Source: Clostridiales bacterium
GTDB lineage: Bacteria > Bacillota > Clostridia > Christensenellales > CAG-314
DNA length: 64,000 nucleotides
NCBI GenBank assembly: GCA_022508375.1
Contig: JAFLVJ010000001.1
Location: forward strand, 254,857-318,856
Reading direction: 5' to 3'
In this document: in pieces, positions 54,460-62,529 of the stretch
How positions within the stretch are numbered: the stretch's first letter is position 1
Layout of the letters: each line of letters opens with the position of its first letter
Notes under the pieces: model-generated
Seen by the model: the letters and a program-made list of their open reading frames with translations, nothing else
Database searches by the model: none
What the model was told of the DNA's origin: nothing
Position numbers and translations under genes: made by a program

Positions 54460-55017
54460 TTATTTATCAATATCGCTTTCAACAACTTCAACGCGCTGTC
54501 CTTCAACGTGCGTTACAATAACCTTAGCGTCCTTCGATATATAACCGTTGCGCGCTACCACATCAACCGTTACGTTGTTGAAGTCGGCGAGACCAATGGG
54601 ATGAAGCGACGTAACCGCAACACCCACTTCGCCAACTAAATCGGAAAAATCCCTCGTGCCTTCCGTTATACCTGTCGGCACTGCGCTATCCACGGAAAAA
54701 AGTGCGCTTTTTTTGAGTCTGCTCTTGGTGATGAGGCGTGAAAACACCCAAAACATCAATATAAACAGCGCCAAAGCTATCAATACCATGTACAGCAGCA
54801 TGAGTAAATCGCCACCGAAAATCATACGCAATACAATCCCTGCTGCTACCAAAACCGATCCGCTGATTCCGAAAAATCCGAATCCGGGAACAAACATTTC
54901 TATTGCACAGAAGATTATACCCAGTATAAACACAGCAATGGTCCAAGCGTTCATCTCCGTGAACAGACGGACAAAGCTGTCGCCGGCAGTGGATAAAAGC
55001 ATTGTTAATACGTTCAT
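54460..55017 (-). CDS. NfeD-like membrane protein
   Basis: 185 residues. About three membrane segments in the first ~110 residues (with VPGFGFFGISGSVL, typical of the short NfeD class) and a C-terminal ~65-residue OB-fold domain (GEVGVAVTSLHPIGLADFNN, VVARNGYISKDAKVIV). NfeD proteins act with flotillins. It is the first gene of the nfeD-floA unit. Confidence 0.92.
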   Translation of the reverse strand: MNVLTMLLSTAGDSFVRLFTEMNAWTIAVFILGIIFCAIEMFVPGFGFFGISGSVLVAAGIVLRMIFGGDLLMLLYMVLIALALFILMFWVFSRLITKSRLKKSALFSVDSAVPTGITEGTRDFSDLVGEVGVAVTSLHPIGLADFNNVTVDVVARNGYISKDAKVIVTHVEGQRVEVVESDIDK

Positions 55018-55127
55018 TTTATTCTCCTATAAATTGCTTCCAACACCAGTCCGCATTACGTCAAGAACGGCAGTGTTCGGGTTGAAGACATCGCAACGCG
55101 CCAAACTTCAACACGAATACGCGAGTC

Positions 55128-55658
55128 TTATTCAATATACGGTTGAAGCAGACCGATAGTTCCGTCCTTACGGCGGTACACTGCTTCAACGTTGCCCGTT
55201 GCACTGTTTACAAATAGGAAAAAGTCGTGATCGACCAGTTCAAGACTTTCCGCAGCCTCTATTGCGGTCATTGTGCCCACTGCAAAGCGCTTTGTTTTGG
55301 CTATGGTTAAGGGCGCAACTTCTACGTCGGATACAAATTCGTACTCAGCAGGACGCTCGGGCATCTTGTGGGACTTGTTGAGTTTTTCACGGTGCTTTAC
55401 AAGCTGACGTTCCAACTTGGGCAAAGCCGCGTCTATATTGTAGTACATAGTGTCGCCAACTACTTCCGAACGAATGTGCGTTCCGTGGTAGTTGATGGAA
55501 ATTTCCATCTTGCACTGTCTGCCCAGGTCGGTCATTACAACCTTGCAGGGAGTGTTGTCATCGGGAAAATACTTATCAAGACGTTTTGTTTTTCCCGTAA
55601 GGATCTGTTCGAGTTTGTCTGTTACGCGATAGTTTTTTGCAACAATTTCCAGTTTCAT
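55128..55658 (-). CDS. hpf: ribosome hibernation promoting factor, long form
   Basis: 176 residues. The N-terminal S30AE domain (LEIVAKNYRVTDKLEQIL) binds the decoding centre. After a linker, the C-terminal dimerisation domain (FVNSATGNVEAVYRRKDGTIGLLQP) forms 100S ribosome dimers in resting cells. It is a single gene with a perfect consensus promoter and a GGAGG-type RBS. Confidence 0.95.
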   Translation of the reverse strand: MKLEIVAKNYRVTDKLEQILTGKTKRLDKYFPDDNTPCKVVMTDLGRQCKMEISINYHGTHIRSEVVGDTMYYNIDAALPKLERQLVKHREKLNKSHKMPERPAEYEFVSDVEVAPLTIAKTKRFAVGTMTAIEAAESLELVDHDFFLFVNSATGNVEAVYRRKDGTIGLLQPYIE

Positions 55659-55730
55659 ACCAAACCTCCAACTTTTATTTGTTACAATAGGTTAATCTGA
55701 TAAAGATTTTTACCAAACTTTCCTGCTTAT

Positions 55731-55759
55731 ATTATATATCAACCGACACCCACTGTCAA
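55731..55759 (-). promoter_or_regulatory. perfect sigma-A promoter of hpf
   Basis: On the minus strand TTGACA (55759-55754), 17 bases, TATAAT (55736-55731), giving a leader of about 65 bases before the hpf ATG. No sigma-H or sigma-B type alternative was recognised. Confidence 0.8.
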
Positions 55760-55828
55760 TACCTACGCTATAGAAATGTTATAAAATTTTCAATATGCCG
55801 ACATAGACAAAACTTCAGGATACCGTCT

Positions 55829-56329
55829 TTATTGCTTAATGGGCGTCTGCAAAAAGCTGCCTTCACTGCGCTGCTTTAACGTATCAAGCCAGTTTTGTTT
55901 GCCCGTATCGAAGTCAACATAAACACGGTCGCCTACATGTATCCCCACTATCGGACAAGTCCAGCCGTCCCATGCAATATACGGGTGTGAGTAGATTGTA
56001 ATTATCGAACCTTCGCCCACAACGTCGAAGAAATCACTTTCCATTAACATTTGATAGGTGCTTTCGCATATCACAAAATGCTGTTCGTAGGGCGCCTTGA
56101 TATATAAGGAGCCCTCGTTGTATTGTTCGAAGTACTTTATTTCGCCGACAGTCACTTCCAACTTGTAGTAATCGCCTACGTCTTCGGCGTAATGATTGTA
56201 CACGCGTCCCCAATCACAGTGAAAGGTTGTCAGATAAATCAAAAACCCAAATGCTGCAATCAACACAACCGTCCCCACACCGCTCAATATGCCAATCACA
56301 ATCCACTTTACTCTTTTCGACTTTGCCAT
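55829..56329 (-). CDS. single-TM exported protein, unknown function
   Basis: 166 residues. A Lys-rich start and one membrane segment (about 9-31), then a ~130-residue extracytoplasmic domain rich in Tyr and Asp. No family recognised. It lies between hpf and two small lipoprotein genes. The C-terminal part (IVGIHVGDRVYVDFD) suggests a small beta-barrel. Confidence 0.65.
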   Translation of the reverse strand: MAKSKRVKWIVIGILSGVGTVVLIAAFGFLIYLTTFHCDWGRVYNHYAEDVGDYYKLEVTVGEIKYFEQYNEGSLYIKAPYEQHFVICESTYQMLMESDFFDVVGEGSIITIYSHPYIAWDGWTCPIVGIHVGDRVYVDFDTGKQNWLDTLKQRSEGSFLQTPIKQ

Positions 56330-56403
56330 AATATACCCCTCTTTTATATATCTGTCATTTATACAACATCAACACAAACACTTTTGTCCCACACTCAATA
56401 CAT

Positions 56404-56431
56404 AAAAAAGCCTGTCAATAAAGACAGGCTG
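56404..56431 (-). terminator. intrinsic terminator after the lipoprotein pair
   Basis: AGCCTGTC and GACAGGCT arms with a 6-base loop and six T on the minus strand, 7 bases after the stop codon at 56438. Confidence 0.82.
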
Positions 56432-56437
56432 TGATAT

Positions 56438-56938
56438 TTATCTGATTGTAATCGTTAATAATAAGTGTCTTCCGTTCAAACCCGGTAAAGCATTAACATT
56501 TATTTCTTTTGTATAGACACCCCTGTCACTAACATAACTGTAATTCTCACTGGGCTTGCCATGTTCTACTTCTTTGGTATATTTACTTTGCACAAAAACA
56601 TCAGCGCCGGCAACGAGTTTAACTCTAGGGTTAAGAAACCAAACGTCACTTAGTTCCGGGTGATCCGACATATTATATTGATACACAAAGTAAGTATATC
56701 CTTTTCCATCATAATCACGTTCTATATCCAGATAATGTGTGTCGGGAGTCACTTTCCAACTTTCCAATGTGATTCCCGAAGGAGTTCCCACAGTATCCTT
56801 TACCTCCTGACATACTACAATTAAAGTTACGTCATAGTTCGGCTCTTCTTTTTTACAACCTACAAATACAAAGCAAACGCTTAGCAATATGAGCGCGCAA
56901 CAAATGACCGCAAAAAGTTTTATATTTTTATCCATCAT
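56438..56938 (-). CDS. small lipoprotein, paralogue 1
   Basis: 166 residues. Lipobox VFVGC at about residues 23-27, mature part beginning KKEEPNYDVTLIVV. Shares with its neighbour the layout CK(x)nYDV...V.C.EV.D......VTPDTHYLDIERDYDGK.Y.YF.Y, so the two are tandem paralogues. Family unknown. RBS GGAGAG lies before the ATG. Confidence 0.75.
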   Translation of the reverse strand: MMDKNIKLFAVICCALILLSVCFVFVGCKKEEPNYDVTLIVVCQEVKDTVGTPSGITLESWKVTPDTHYLDIERDYDGKGYTYFVYQYNMSDHPELSDVWFLNPRVKLVAGADVFVQSKYTKEVEHGKPSENYSYVSDRGVYTKEINVNALPGLNGRHLLLTITIR

Positions 56939-56960
56939 AATTCTCTCCTAATAAATTACC

Positions 56961-57446
56961 CTATACAACAGATATATACAATCGTAAAATTCGAGAATTC
57001 CACTTTTCATATACTTCTTCAGCTTCAGGATGGGAAAACGCATATATTGTCAAACAGTAATTGCCTCTTTCACAAACAGTTTTACACAGCTTTTCTTTCG
57101 GATCACCTTCCCGCCACAGTGAGGAATGTGAAGAGCGAGACCAACTTATCCATTGGTGTACGCCTATAATATCCTTTCCTTTGTATAGGGGGTTTTCGTA
57201 TGCATAGAAATAATAATCATACTCTTTGCCATCGTATTCACGTTCTATATAAAGTTCGTCAGTATCTTTGTCGAAAATAATTTCTCCTAATACCGGTGCA
57301 ACTCGAAATCCATCTTGCACTTCGCAGTAGCACAATTTTATGGCAACATCATATTTCTTGTCCTTACAGCCCGCTACTATAAAGCAAACACTAAGTAAGA
57401 ACAATACGCTCAATACTACAGCTAAAACTTTTTTTAGTTTTGCCAT
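56961..57446 (-). CDS. small lipoprotein, paralogue 2
   Basis: 161 residues. Lipobox FIVAGC, then DKKYDVAIKLCYCEVQD and DELYIEREYDGKEYDYYFY, clearly related to the gene 22 bases downstream. GGAGG lies before the ATG and a sigma-A promoter is at 57480-57508, so the pair forms a small operon of surface lipoproteins with unknown function. Confidence 0.75.
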   Translation of the reverse strand: MAKLKKVLAVVLSVLFLLSVCFIVAGCKDKKYDVAIKLCYCEVQDGFRVAPVLGEIIFDKDTDELYIEREYDGKEYDYYFYAYENPLYKGKDIIGVHQWISWSRSSHSSLWREGDPKEKLCKTVCERGNYCLTIYAFSHPEAEEVYEKWNSRILRLYISVV

Positions 57447-57479
57447 ATTTCGTATCCTCCAAGTTTATCTTATAAAAAC

Positions 57480-57508
57480 ATTATATCAGTAAACGGTGTC
57501 ATTTGCAA
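57480..57508 (-). promoter_or_regulatory. sigma-A promoter of the lipoprotein pair
   Basis: On the minus strand TTGCAA (57508-57503), 17 bases, TATAAT (57485-57480), about 33 bases before the ATG at 57446. The AT-rich DNA from 57509 to 57610 shows nothing else. Confidence 0.65.
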
Positions 57509-57610
57509 CATCACTGTTTTTTTCATTGTTAAGTTTAATTTAGTAACAAATAATCTCCACCTACACACTTTTCATTAAATATACTTTTGAGTTTCGGATT
57601 TGTTAAGCAT

Positions 57611-57649
57611 ATCAAAAAAGTGCAAGCAAATATAATTGCTTGCACTTTT
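57611..57649 (-). terminator. intrinsic terminator of the nucleoside kinase gene
   Basis: Fourteen-base arms (AAAAGTGCAAGCAA, TTGCTTGCACTTTT), 6-base loop and T tail on the minus strand. It lies beyond repeat element copy 1, which would therefore form the 3' UTR of the kinase mRNA. Confidence 0.8.
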
Positions 57650-57683
57650 GAATTATTGTATTTGATTGTCTAAAATTTGTCTG

Positions 57684-57809
57684 TTTGAGGCGGGTAGAAG
57701 CGAGCAAGACGAGGCAAACGAGCATTTTTGAGGAGAGCGTACTAAGCGTACGTGACCCGATGAAATGCGATGTTTAACAATGTATTGCGATGCTTATAGC
57801 TGTCTCAAA
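57684..57809 (+). repeat. palindromic dispersed element, copy 1
   Basis: A 126-bp element with imperfect terminal inverted repeats (TTTGAGgCgGgTAgAAGC at one end, complement of TTTGAGaCaGcTAtAAGC at the other) and a conserved core GAGCGTACTAAGCGTACGTG followed by ACCCG. A second copy in the same orientation is at 61113-61235. Copy 1 abuts the kinase stop codon and lies in its 3' UTR, antisense to that gene. It may be a MITE-like element or a structured RNA. Confidence 0.75.
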
Positions 57810-59456
57810 TTACTCCTCGACTTCGGCGAAACATGAGCCACCGATAAATTCGCGCAGTAGCGAATTGCAAGGCACCCACTTGTCCTCCATATCCTTGAAG
57901 TACTTGAGGAACTTGATTAAGCGGTTTGCCGTGACGTAATGCGGGCTCTCCGGTTTTACTTCCTGCAAGGCGGGCATGGCGTATTTCTTGAGGACGCACA
58001 GCTCGTAAGTCAATGCCGAGTTGTAAACGTAGTTGCAGCCTTCCTGATAGGGGTAAATCCACTTAAACTCACCACGTCTGACGCTTGCCCACATATCGAG
58101 GGTGCGTTCGGCGCTTGCTCCGCGGTACTTCTTGTCGCGCACGATTCGGCGCAACAGTCGGATATCAGTGTAGCTTATCGGGTTGTGGTAGTCGATGTTG
58201 ATCTGGAACTGTGGCGCAATGTAAATCTTGAACTTTTGGTGCTTGGGTATTGCGTAGGACAGTTGGTCGTTGAGCGCGTGTATGCCCTCGATGATAATGG
58301 GCGTATCGGGACCTATCTTGGTCTTGGTACCGTGTTCGGCGCGTCCGTTTTCGAATTCGTAGTTAGGCAGTTCCACCTCTTCGCCGGCAATTAGCCCCGC
58401 CATGTGCTCGTTGAACAAATCCACGTCCAACGCGTTGATATGCTCAAAGTCCTTTTCGCCGAACTCGTCCAGAGGTATCTGATCTCTTTCCTTGTAGTAC
58501 ATATCTAACGATATGCGCAACGGCGTAATTCCGCGCGACATGAGTTCGATACGCAAGCGGTTACTAAACGTTGTCTTGCCTGAGCTGGACGGACCCGCAA
58601 TACATATAAGACGGATATTTTCGATATCATCGGCGATTTTACCACCCAGTTCGTGAAGCATATCGTTGTGCAACGTTTCGTTCATGTTGATGAAGTCAAC
58701 ATAGGTGTCCTCCACAATATGCTCGTTCATCTTGGATATAATTTCCGCGTTGCAAATCTTCGCCCATTTGTGAGCACCCTTGAGTACACGGCTGAAAGTA
58801 GGCTCGTCGTTAAACTCGGGAATTTCACCGTTGGCCTCGTAACGGGGATACTGCGCGATGAAATGTCCGTCGTAGCAAAACAGCTTGTATTTGCCCAGAT
58901 ATCCTGTTGACGGAGCCATGTATCCGTACATGTAGTTTAAGTAGTTGTCGCAACGGTAAAAGTGACAAATCTTTTCGGGACGGTACTGCAAGGCGCCTGC
59001 CTTATCCAGTTGACCTTGCTCAACGAAATAATTGTACGCGTCCGCTTTATCCATTGCCGTACGTGTAAAAGGAATATCCGCTTGGACAATTCGGTCCAGC
59101 TCTGCAACTACAGCTTGAAGCATTTTTTTGTCCATGGTAACCTTAGGACTTACAATGGTAATAAGCAACGAGCGGGAGATTGCATAGCTTATCTTTACCT
59201 GATAGTCGGGATAAAGATTGTGAAATGCCATTGCCAACAGATACCTGAAACTTGTTTCGTAAACCTTGACGCCGTCGCTGGTTTTTAAGTCAAGCAGTTC
59301 GACGTTAGCGTCGAAACTAAGCTCGTATGTCAGCTCGCGCAAGCGGTTATTTACCTTGGCAACAATATATTCCTTGTTCGAATTATCGATTAAATCCAGT
59401 ATGGGAGTTTTTTGTGTAAGTTTGTGTTTTTTGCCTGCAATATTTATTGTAAACAT
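57810..59456 (-). CDS. nucleoside (uridine-type) kinase with TGS and tRNA-synthetase-like N-terminus
   Basis: 548 residues from the ATG at 59456, six bases after AAGGAG; the longer frame to 59507 has no support. N-terminal TGS-like domain (INIAGKKHKLTQKTPI), a middle region resembling the second additional domain of threonyl-tRNA synthetase, then a uridine kinase/phosphoribulokinase domain with P-loop IAGPSSSGKTTFS, SLDMYYKERD and IIIEGIHALND. This fusion is a known Firmicutes family. Probably phosphorylates uridine or cytidine; the role of the N-terminal part is unclear. Confidence 0.9.
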   Translation of the reverse strand: MFTINIAGKKHKLTQKTPILDLIDNSNKEYIVAKVNNRLRELTYELSFDANVELLDLKTSDGVKVYETSFRYLLAMAFHNLYPDYQVKISYAISRSLLITIVSPKVTMDKKMLQAVVAELDRIVQADIPFTRTAMDKADAYNYFVEQGQLDKAGALQYRPEKICHFYRCDNYLNYMYGYMAPSTGYLGKYKLFCYDGHFIAQYPRYEANGEIPEFNDEPTFSRVLKGAHKWAKICNAEIISKMNEHIVEDTYVDFINMNETLHNDMLHELGGKIADDIENIRLICIAGPSSSGKTTFSNRLRIELMSRGITPLRISLDMYYKERDQIPLDEFGEKDFEHINALDVDLFNEHMAGLIAGEEVELPNYEFENGRAEHGTKTKIGPDTPIIIEGIHALNDQLSYAIPKHQKFKIYIAPQFQINIDYHNPISYTDIRLLRRIVRDKKYRGASAERTLDMWASVRRGEFKWIYPYQEGCNYVYNSALTYELCVLKKYAMPALQEVKPESPHYVTANRLIKFLKYFKDMEDKWVPCNSLLREFIGGSCFAEVEE

Positions 59457-59541
59457 TGTATTCTCCTTGATTGTTTCCCACCGCTTGGGTGGAATTGTAT
59501 TATACACAATCCAGAAAAAAAGTCAATACCTAAATTGAAAT

Positions 59542-60483
59542 TTATGCGGCTACAAAGCAGATCGTTTTGTTAGCGCCGTCAACACCCGTCAAACCGAAAA
59601 CCGTTCCGTTGCCTATACGACCGACGTGCTCAAACACCACCGCCACAAACGCCGCAACGCCCTTGGCAAGCGCTTGAGTAGTCATTGGGTTATCGCTATT
59701 ACTAAGCGCAATAAACAACCCATCCAGTACTTTTTCACTCAGTTCACTGTCTTTTCCGTTTACGGACAGGCTTACATAACGCAAATCAATTTCGCCGTCT
59801 GTTGTTACGTTTACGTCGTAATCCAACGCAACGTACACCTTGGAACTTAGCTTACCGAAAAACGGTACCTTCACACCATCAGTATGTTTGGAAATATCCA
59901 TCGACAACAACATTTGCATATGCGGGACATTCCCATTGGTCAGTTCGATTTGCTCCACCGTTACGTCGTACTCATCCAGACAGTTAAGCACGTCTTTGAT
60001 AGCCTTAACTCCCAGATACTCCAACACTTCCGCACTGGTAGCAAGCAAAATATCGCTAGGCGCCTGATTTACGACATTGTTGAGCAATGCCGATAGCTGT
60101 TTGTCTGTCAATAGCAGCAATCTGGGGTTATAAAACTCAGCCGAACGGTAAATAAGCCTACTGTAACGAATTTCCGTCAAGGTCACGATGTCGCTTTTAT
60201 TAAAACAATCGTCAAGCGCTTGTCTGTCGGAACCGTCAGGCGCGTACTTGACAAGCGACGAGTTATCCTTAAACAGCGATTTCGCTAACGGCATCAAATC
60301 CTTAGGCGTGTAGCTACTAAGCTTCATATCCGCTATTGACTTGCCGTTCAATATCGGTTTGTCGCTAAACCCCATTTTATCAAACGTGGTATTGTATAGC
60401 ACTGCAAACAATATTGCAAAAACTGTCGTCAATATTACAAACACAATAACCAACGCCAGTATTACACGTTTTATGCGCAACAT
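59542..60483 (-). CDS. single-TM exported protein, unknown function
   Basis: 313 residues. One N-terminal membrane segment (about 7-30) and a large extracytoplasmic domain with mixed helices and strands; no motif recognised. AGGAG precedes the ATG. It follows ppiB by 13 bases and is probably translated from the same mRNA. Co-expression with a peptidyl-prolyl isomerase is the only functional clue. Confidence 0.7.
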   Translation of the reverse strand: MLRIKRVILALVIVFVILTTVFAILFAVLYNTTFDKMGFSDKPILNGKSIADMKLSSYTPKDLMPLAKSLFKDNSSLVKYAPDGSDRQALDDCFNKSDIVTLTEIRYSRLIYRSAEFYNPRLLLLTDKQLSALLNNVVNQAPSDILLATSAEVLEYLGVKAIKDVLNCLDEYDVTVEQIELTNGNVPHMQMLLSMDISKHTDGVKVPFFGKLSSKVYVALDYDVNVTTDGEIDLRYVSLSVNGKDSELSEKVLDGLFIALSNSDNPMTTQALAKGVAAFVAVVFEHVGRIGNGTVFGLTGVDGANKTICFVAA

Positions 60484-60496
60484 AAAGTCTCCTAAC

Positions 60497-61018
60497 TTAT
60501 TTTACTGTAATAGGAGCAGGGTATTCCACCCCAAAAGTTTCAACGCGTACCGTTGCCATAACTTGCGGTTCGTAGGGCTTGTCGCGGAAGTCGGTATATT
60601 CGTCTGCAATTTCGTCCACTACGTCCATTCCGCTTGTAACAATACCAAATGCCGCGTATGCTCCGTCAAGGTGAGGGGCGTCGGCGTGCATAATGAAAAA
60701 CTGACTGCCTGCGCTGTTGGGCGCCATTGCACGCGCCATGGATATTACGCCACGGGTATGTTTCAACGTATTTTTTACCCCATTTTGCGAAAATTCGCCC
60801 TTGATTCCGTATCCCGGACCGCCGGTACCTGTGCCAAGAGGACAACCGCCCTGTATCATGAACCCACGGATAACTCGGTGAAAAATAAGTCCGTCGTAAA
60901 AGCCTTTATTTGCAAGCGCAATAAAGTTGTTTACAGTGTTGGGCGCAACTTCGGGATACAGTTCCAACACTATTTGTTTGCCGTTTTTCATAGTGATTGT
61001 TGCAACGGGATTTTGCAT
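60497..61018 (-). CDS. ppiB: cyclophilin-type peptidyl-prolyl cis-trans isomerase
   Basis: 173 residues from the ATG at 61018, eight bases after AAGGAG; the frame to 61078 would overlap the promoter. Cyclophilin motifs are [48 protein letters not shown] and [14 protein letters not shown]. It has no signal peptide, so it is cytoplasmic. It is first in a two-gene unit and is divergent from the M29 aminopeptidase. Confidence 0.95.
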   Translation of the reverse strand: MQNPVATITMKNGKQIVLELYPEVAPNTVNNFIALANKGFYDGLIFHRVIRGFMIQGGCPLGTGTGGPGYGIKGEFSQNGVKNTLKHTRGVISMARAMAPNSAGSQFFIMHADAPHLDGAYAAFGIVTSGMDVVDEIADEYTDFRDKPYEPQVMATVRVETFGVEYPAPITVK

Positions 61019-61049
61019 AGTAAGTACTCCTTGAAAGTGTGATAAATCC

Positions 61050-61078
61050 ATTATACCATTGATTTGTACAATTGACAA
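61050..61078 (-). promoter_or_regulatory. sigma-A promoter of ppiB
   Basis: On the minus strand TTGTCA (61078-61073), 17 bases, TATAAT (61055-61050). Its -35 box overlaps the -35 box of the plus-strand promoter because ATTGACAAT is nearly palindromic. Confidence 0.65.
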
Positions 61079-61100
61079 TACATTGGCAATTTAATATAAT
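61072..61100 (+). promoter_or_regulatory. perfect sigma-A promoter of the M29 aminopeptidase
   Basis: TTGACA (61072-61077), 17 bases, TATAAT (61095-61100). The transcript should start near 61107, six bases before repeat element copy 2. Confidence 0.85.
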
Positions 61101-61112
61101 AGTACTATCATC

Positions 61113-61235
61113 TTGAAACGATAGAAACGAGCAAGACGCAACAAGCGAACATTTACAAGGGGAGCGTACTAAGCGTACGTGACCCGCAGGAAATCGTGAG
61201 CTTACCATAGTATTGCGAAGTTTATATCGTCTCAA
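61113..61235 (+). repeat. palindromic dispersed element, copy 2, in the aminopeptidase leader
   Basis: About 123 bp with terminal inverted repeats (TTGAaACGATAgAAAC against the complement of TTGAgACGATAtAAAC) and the same core GAGCGTACTAAGCGTACGTG plus ACCCG as copy 1. It fills the 5' UTR almost exactly, from just after the predicted transcription start to just before the AAAAGGAG ribosome binding site. Confidence 0.75.
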
Positions 61236-61255
61236 AACGGAAAAGGAGAATACAA

Positions 61256-62488
61256 ATGTTAACAAAAAAACAAATGGAAAAATTTGCAGAGCTGGCGGTT
61301 CTCGTCGGTGCAAATATGCAACCCAAGCAGGAGGTTGTTATTCGTTGCGACGTTCAGTGCGCGGACTTCGCTCACCTCATTGCCGAAAAGGCGTACAAGT
61401 TCGGCGCAAAGCGTGTGCACATGCAATGGCTTGATGAGGAGTTGGCACGTATCGAACTGATGAAAGCGAAAAAAAGCGTTCTATCCAAGGTTCCCGACTA
61501 CGACAAGGCTATAAACAAGTATTTTATCAAACACAAGGTATGTCTCATCTCCATTTCGGCAGGCAACCCCAATATTTTCAAGGGCTGCAAGGCGGACAAA
61601 CTGGAAGCAAGACAGCTTGCAATACTTAAATCCCGCAAAGAAATTCGCAACGCCACCATGTCCAACTATCTTAGATGGACAATTGTTTCCGTTCCCACAC
61701 CGGGATGGGCAAAGCAAGTGTTCCCCGACGTTGACCCACAAGTTGCCGTGAACAAAATGTGGGACGCTATCGGACACATCATGCGCCTGGATACACCAGA
61801 CCCCACTGCTGCTTGGCGTGAACATATTGACACGCTTCACCGCAGGGCAGATTTCCTTAACAGCCACAACTTCGAATACATCCATATGAGAAACGCGCGC
61901 GGAACCGACCTCAAGGTTGGACTTGCAACGGGACACATGTGGATTGCAGCGGAGGAAGAAGGTCAGGACGGAGTGCCCTTCACGGCAAATATGCCCACCG
62001 AAGAAATATTCACCGCACCCCACAACCGCAAGATTAACGGTACGGTAGTAAACGCATTGCCCCTTGTAAATAACGGAAACGTTATCGACAACTTCAGTAT
62101 CACATTTAAGGACGGTAAAGTTGTAGATTACAAGGCAGAAGTCGGCTATGACGCATTGAAAGCAATACTGGAGTCGGACGAAGGCGTGCTGTCGCTTGGC
62201 GAAATTGCGCTCATTGGCAAAAATTCCCCCATTGCGGAAAGCGGAATACTGTTTTACAATACGCTATTTGACGAAAACGCAAGCTGTCACTTGGCGTTTG
62301 GCGCAAGCTACCCCACCACGGTTAAGGACGGCAACAGTCTAACGACCGAGGAACTTGCCGAACGCGGAATGAACAGCAGTATTCAACACGTTGACTTCAT
62401 GGTAGGCACCAAGGATATCGATATTGACGGAATCGGTTACGACGGAAAAGTTGTTCCGTTGTTCCGCAACGGCGAGTGGGTAATATAA
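61256..62488 (+). CDS. pepS: M29 aminopeptidase (AmpS/PepS family)
   Basis: 410 residues. The metal and catalytic residues of M29 enzymes fall at expected places: Glu250 (PTEEIF), Glu316 (LGEIAL), His345 (ASCHLAF), His378 and Asp380 (IQHVDFM), almost the same numbering as Thermus aminopeptidase T. It is a cytoplasmic dizinc or dicobalt enzyme that removes N-terminal residues from peptides. GGAG lies before the ATG. The structured leader (copy 2 element) may affect its translation. Confidence 0.95.
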   Translation: MLTKKQMEKFAELAVLVGANMQPKQEVVIRCDVQCADFAHLIAEKAYKFGAKRVHMQWLDEELARIELMKAKKSVLSKVPDYDKAINKYFIKHKVCLISISAGNPNIFKGCKADKLEARQLAILKSRKEIRNATMSNYLRWTIVSVPTPGWAKQVFPDVDPQVAVNKMWDAIGHIMRLDTPDPTAAWREHIDTLHRRADFLNSHNFEYIHMRNARGTDLKVGLATGHMWIAAEEEGQDGVPFTANMPTEEIFTAPHNRKINGTVVNALPLVNNGNVIDNFSITFKDGKVVDYKAEVGYDALKAILESDEGVLSLGEIALIGKNSPIAESGILFYNTLFDENASCHLAFGASYPTTVKDGNSLTTEELAERGMNSSIQHVDFMVGTKDIDIDGIGYDGKVVPLFRNGEWVI

Positions 62489-62529
62489 GGTTCGGGTATT
62501 GTTCGCAAAACGGCTTCGCTTCGCTCTGT

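Noticed and set aside
57684-57809. Coding function for the dispersed element
   Set aside because: Neither copy holds a conserved open frame with an RBS; differences between copies keep base pairing, not codons.
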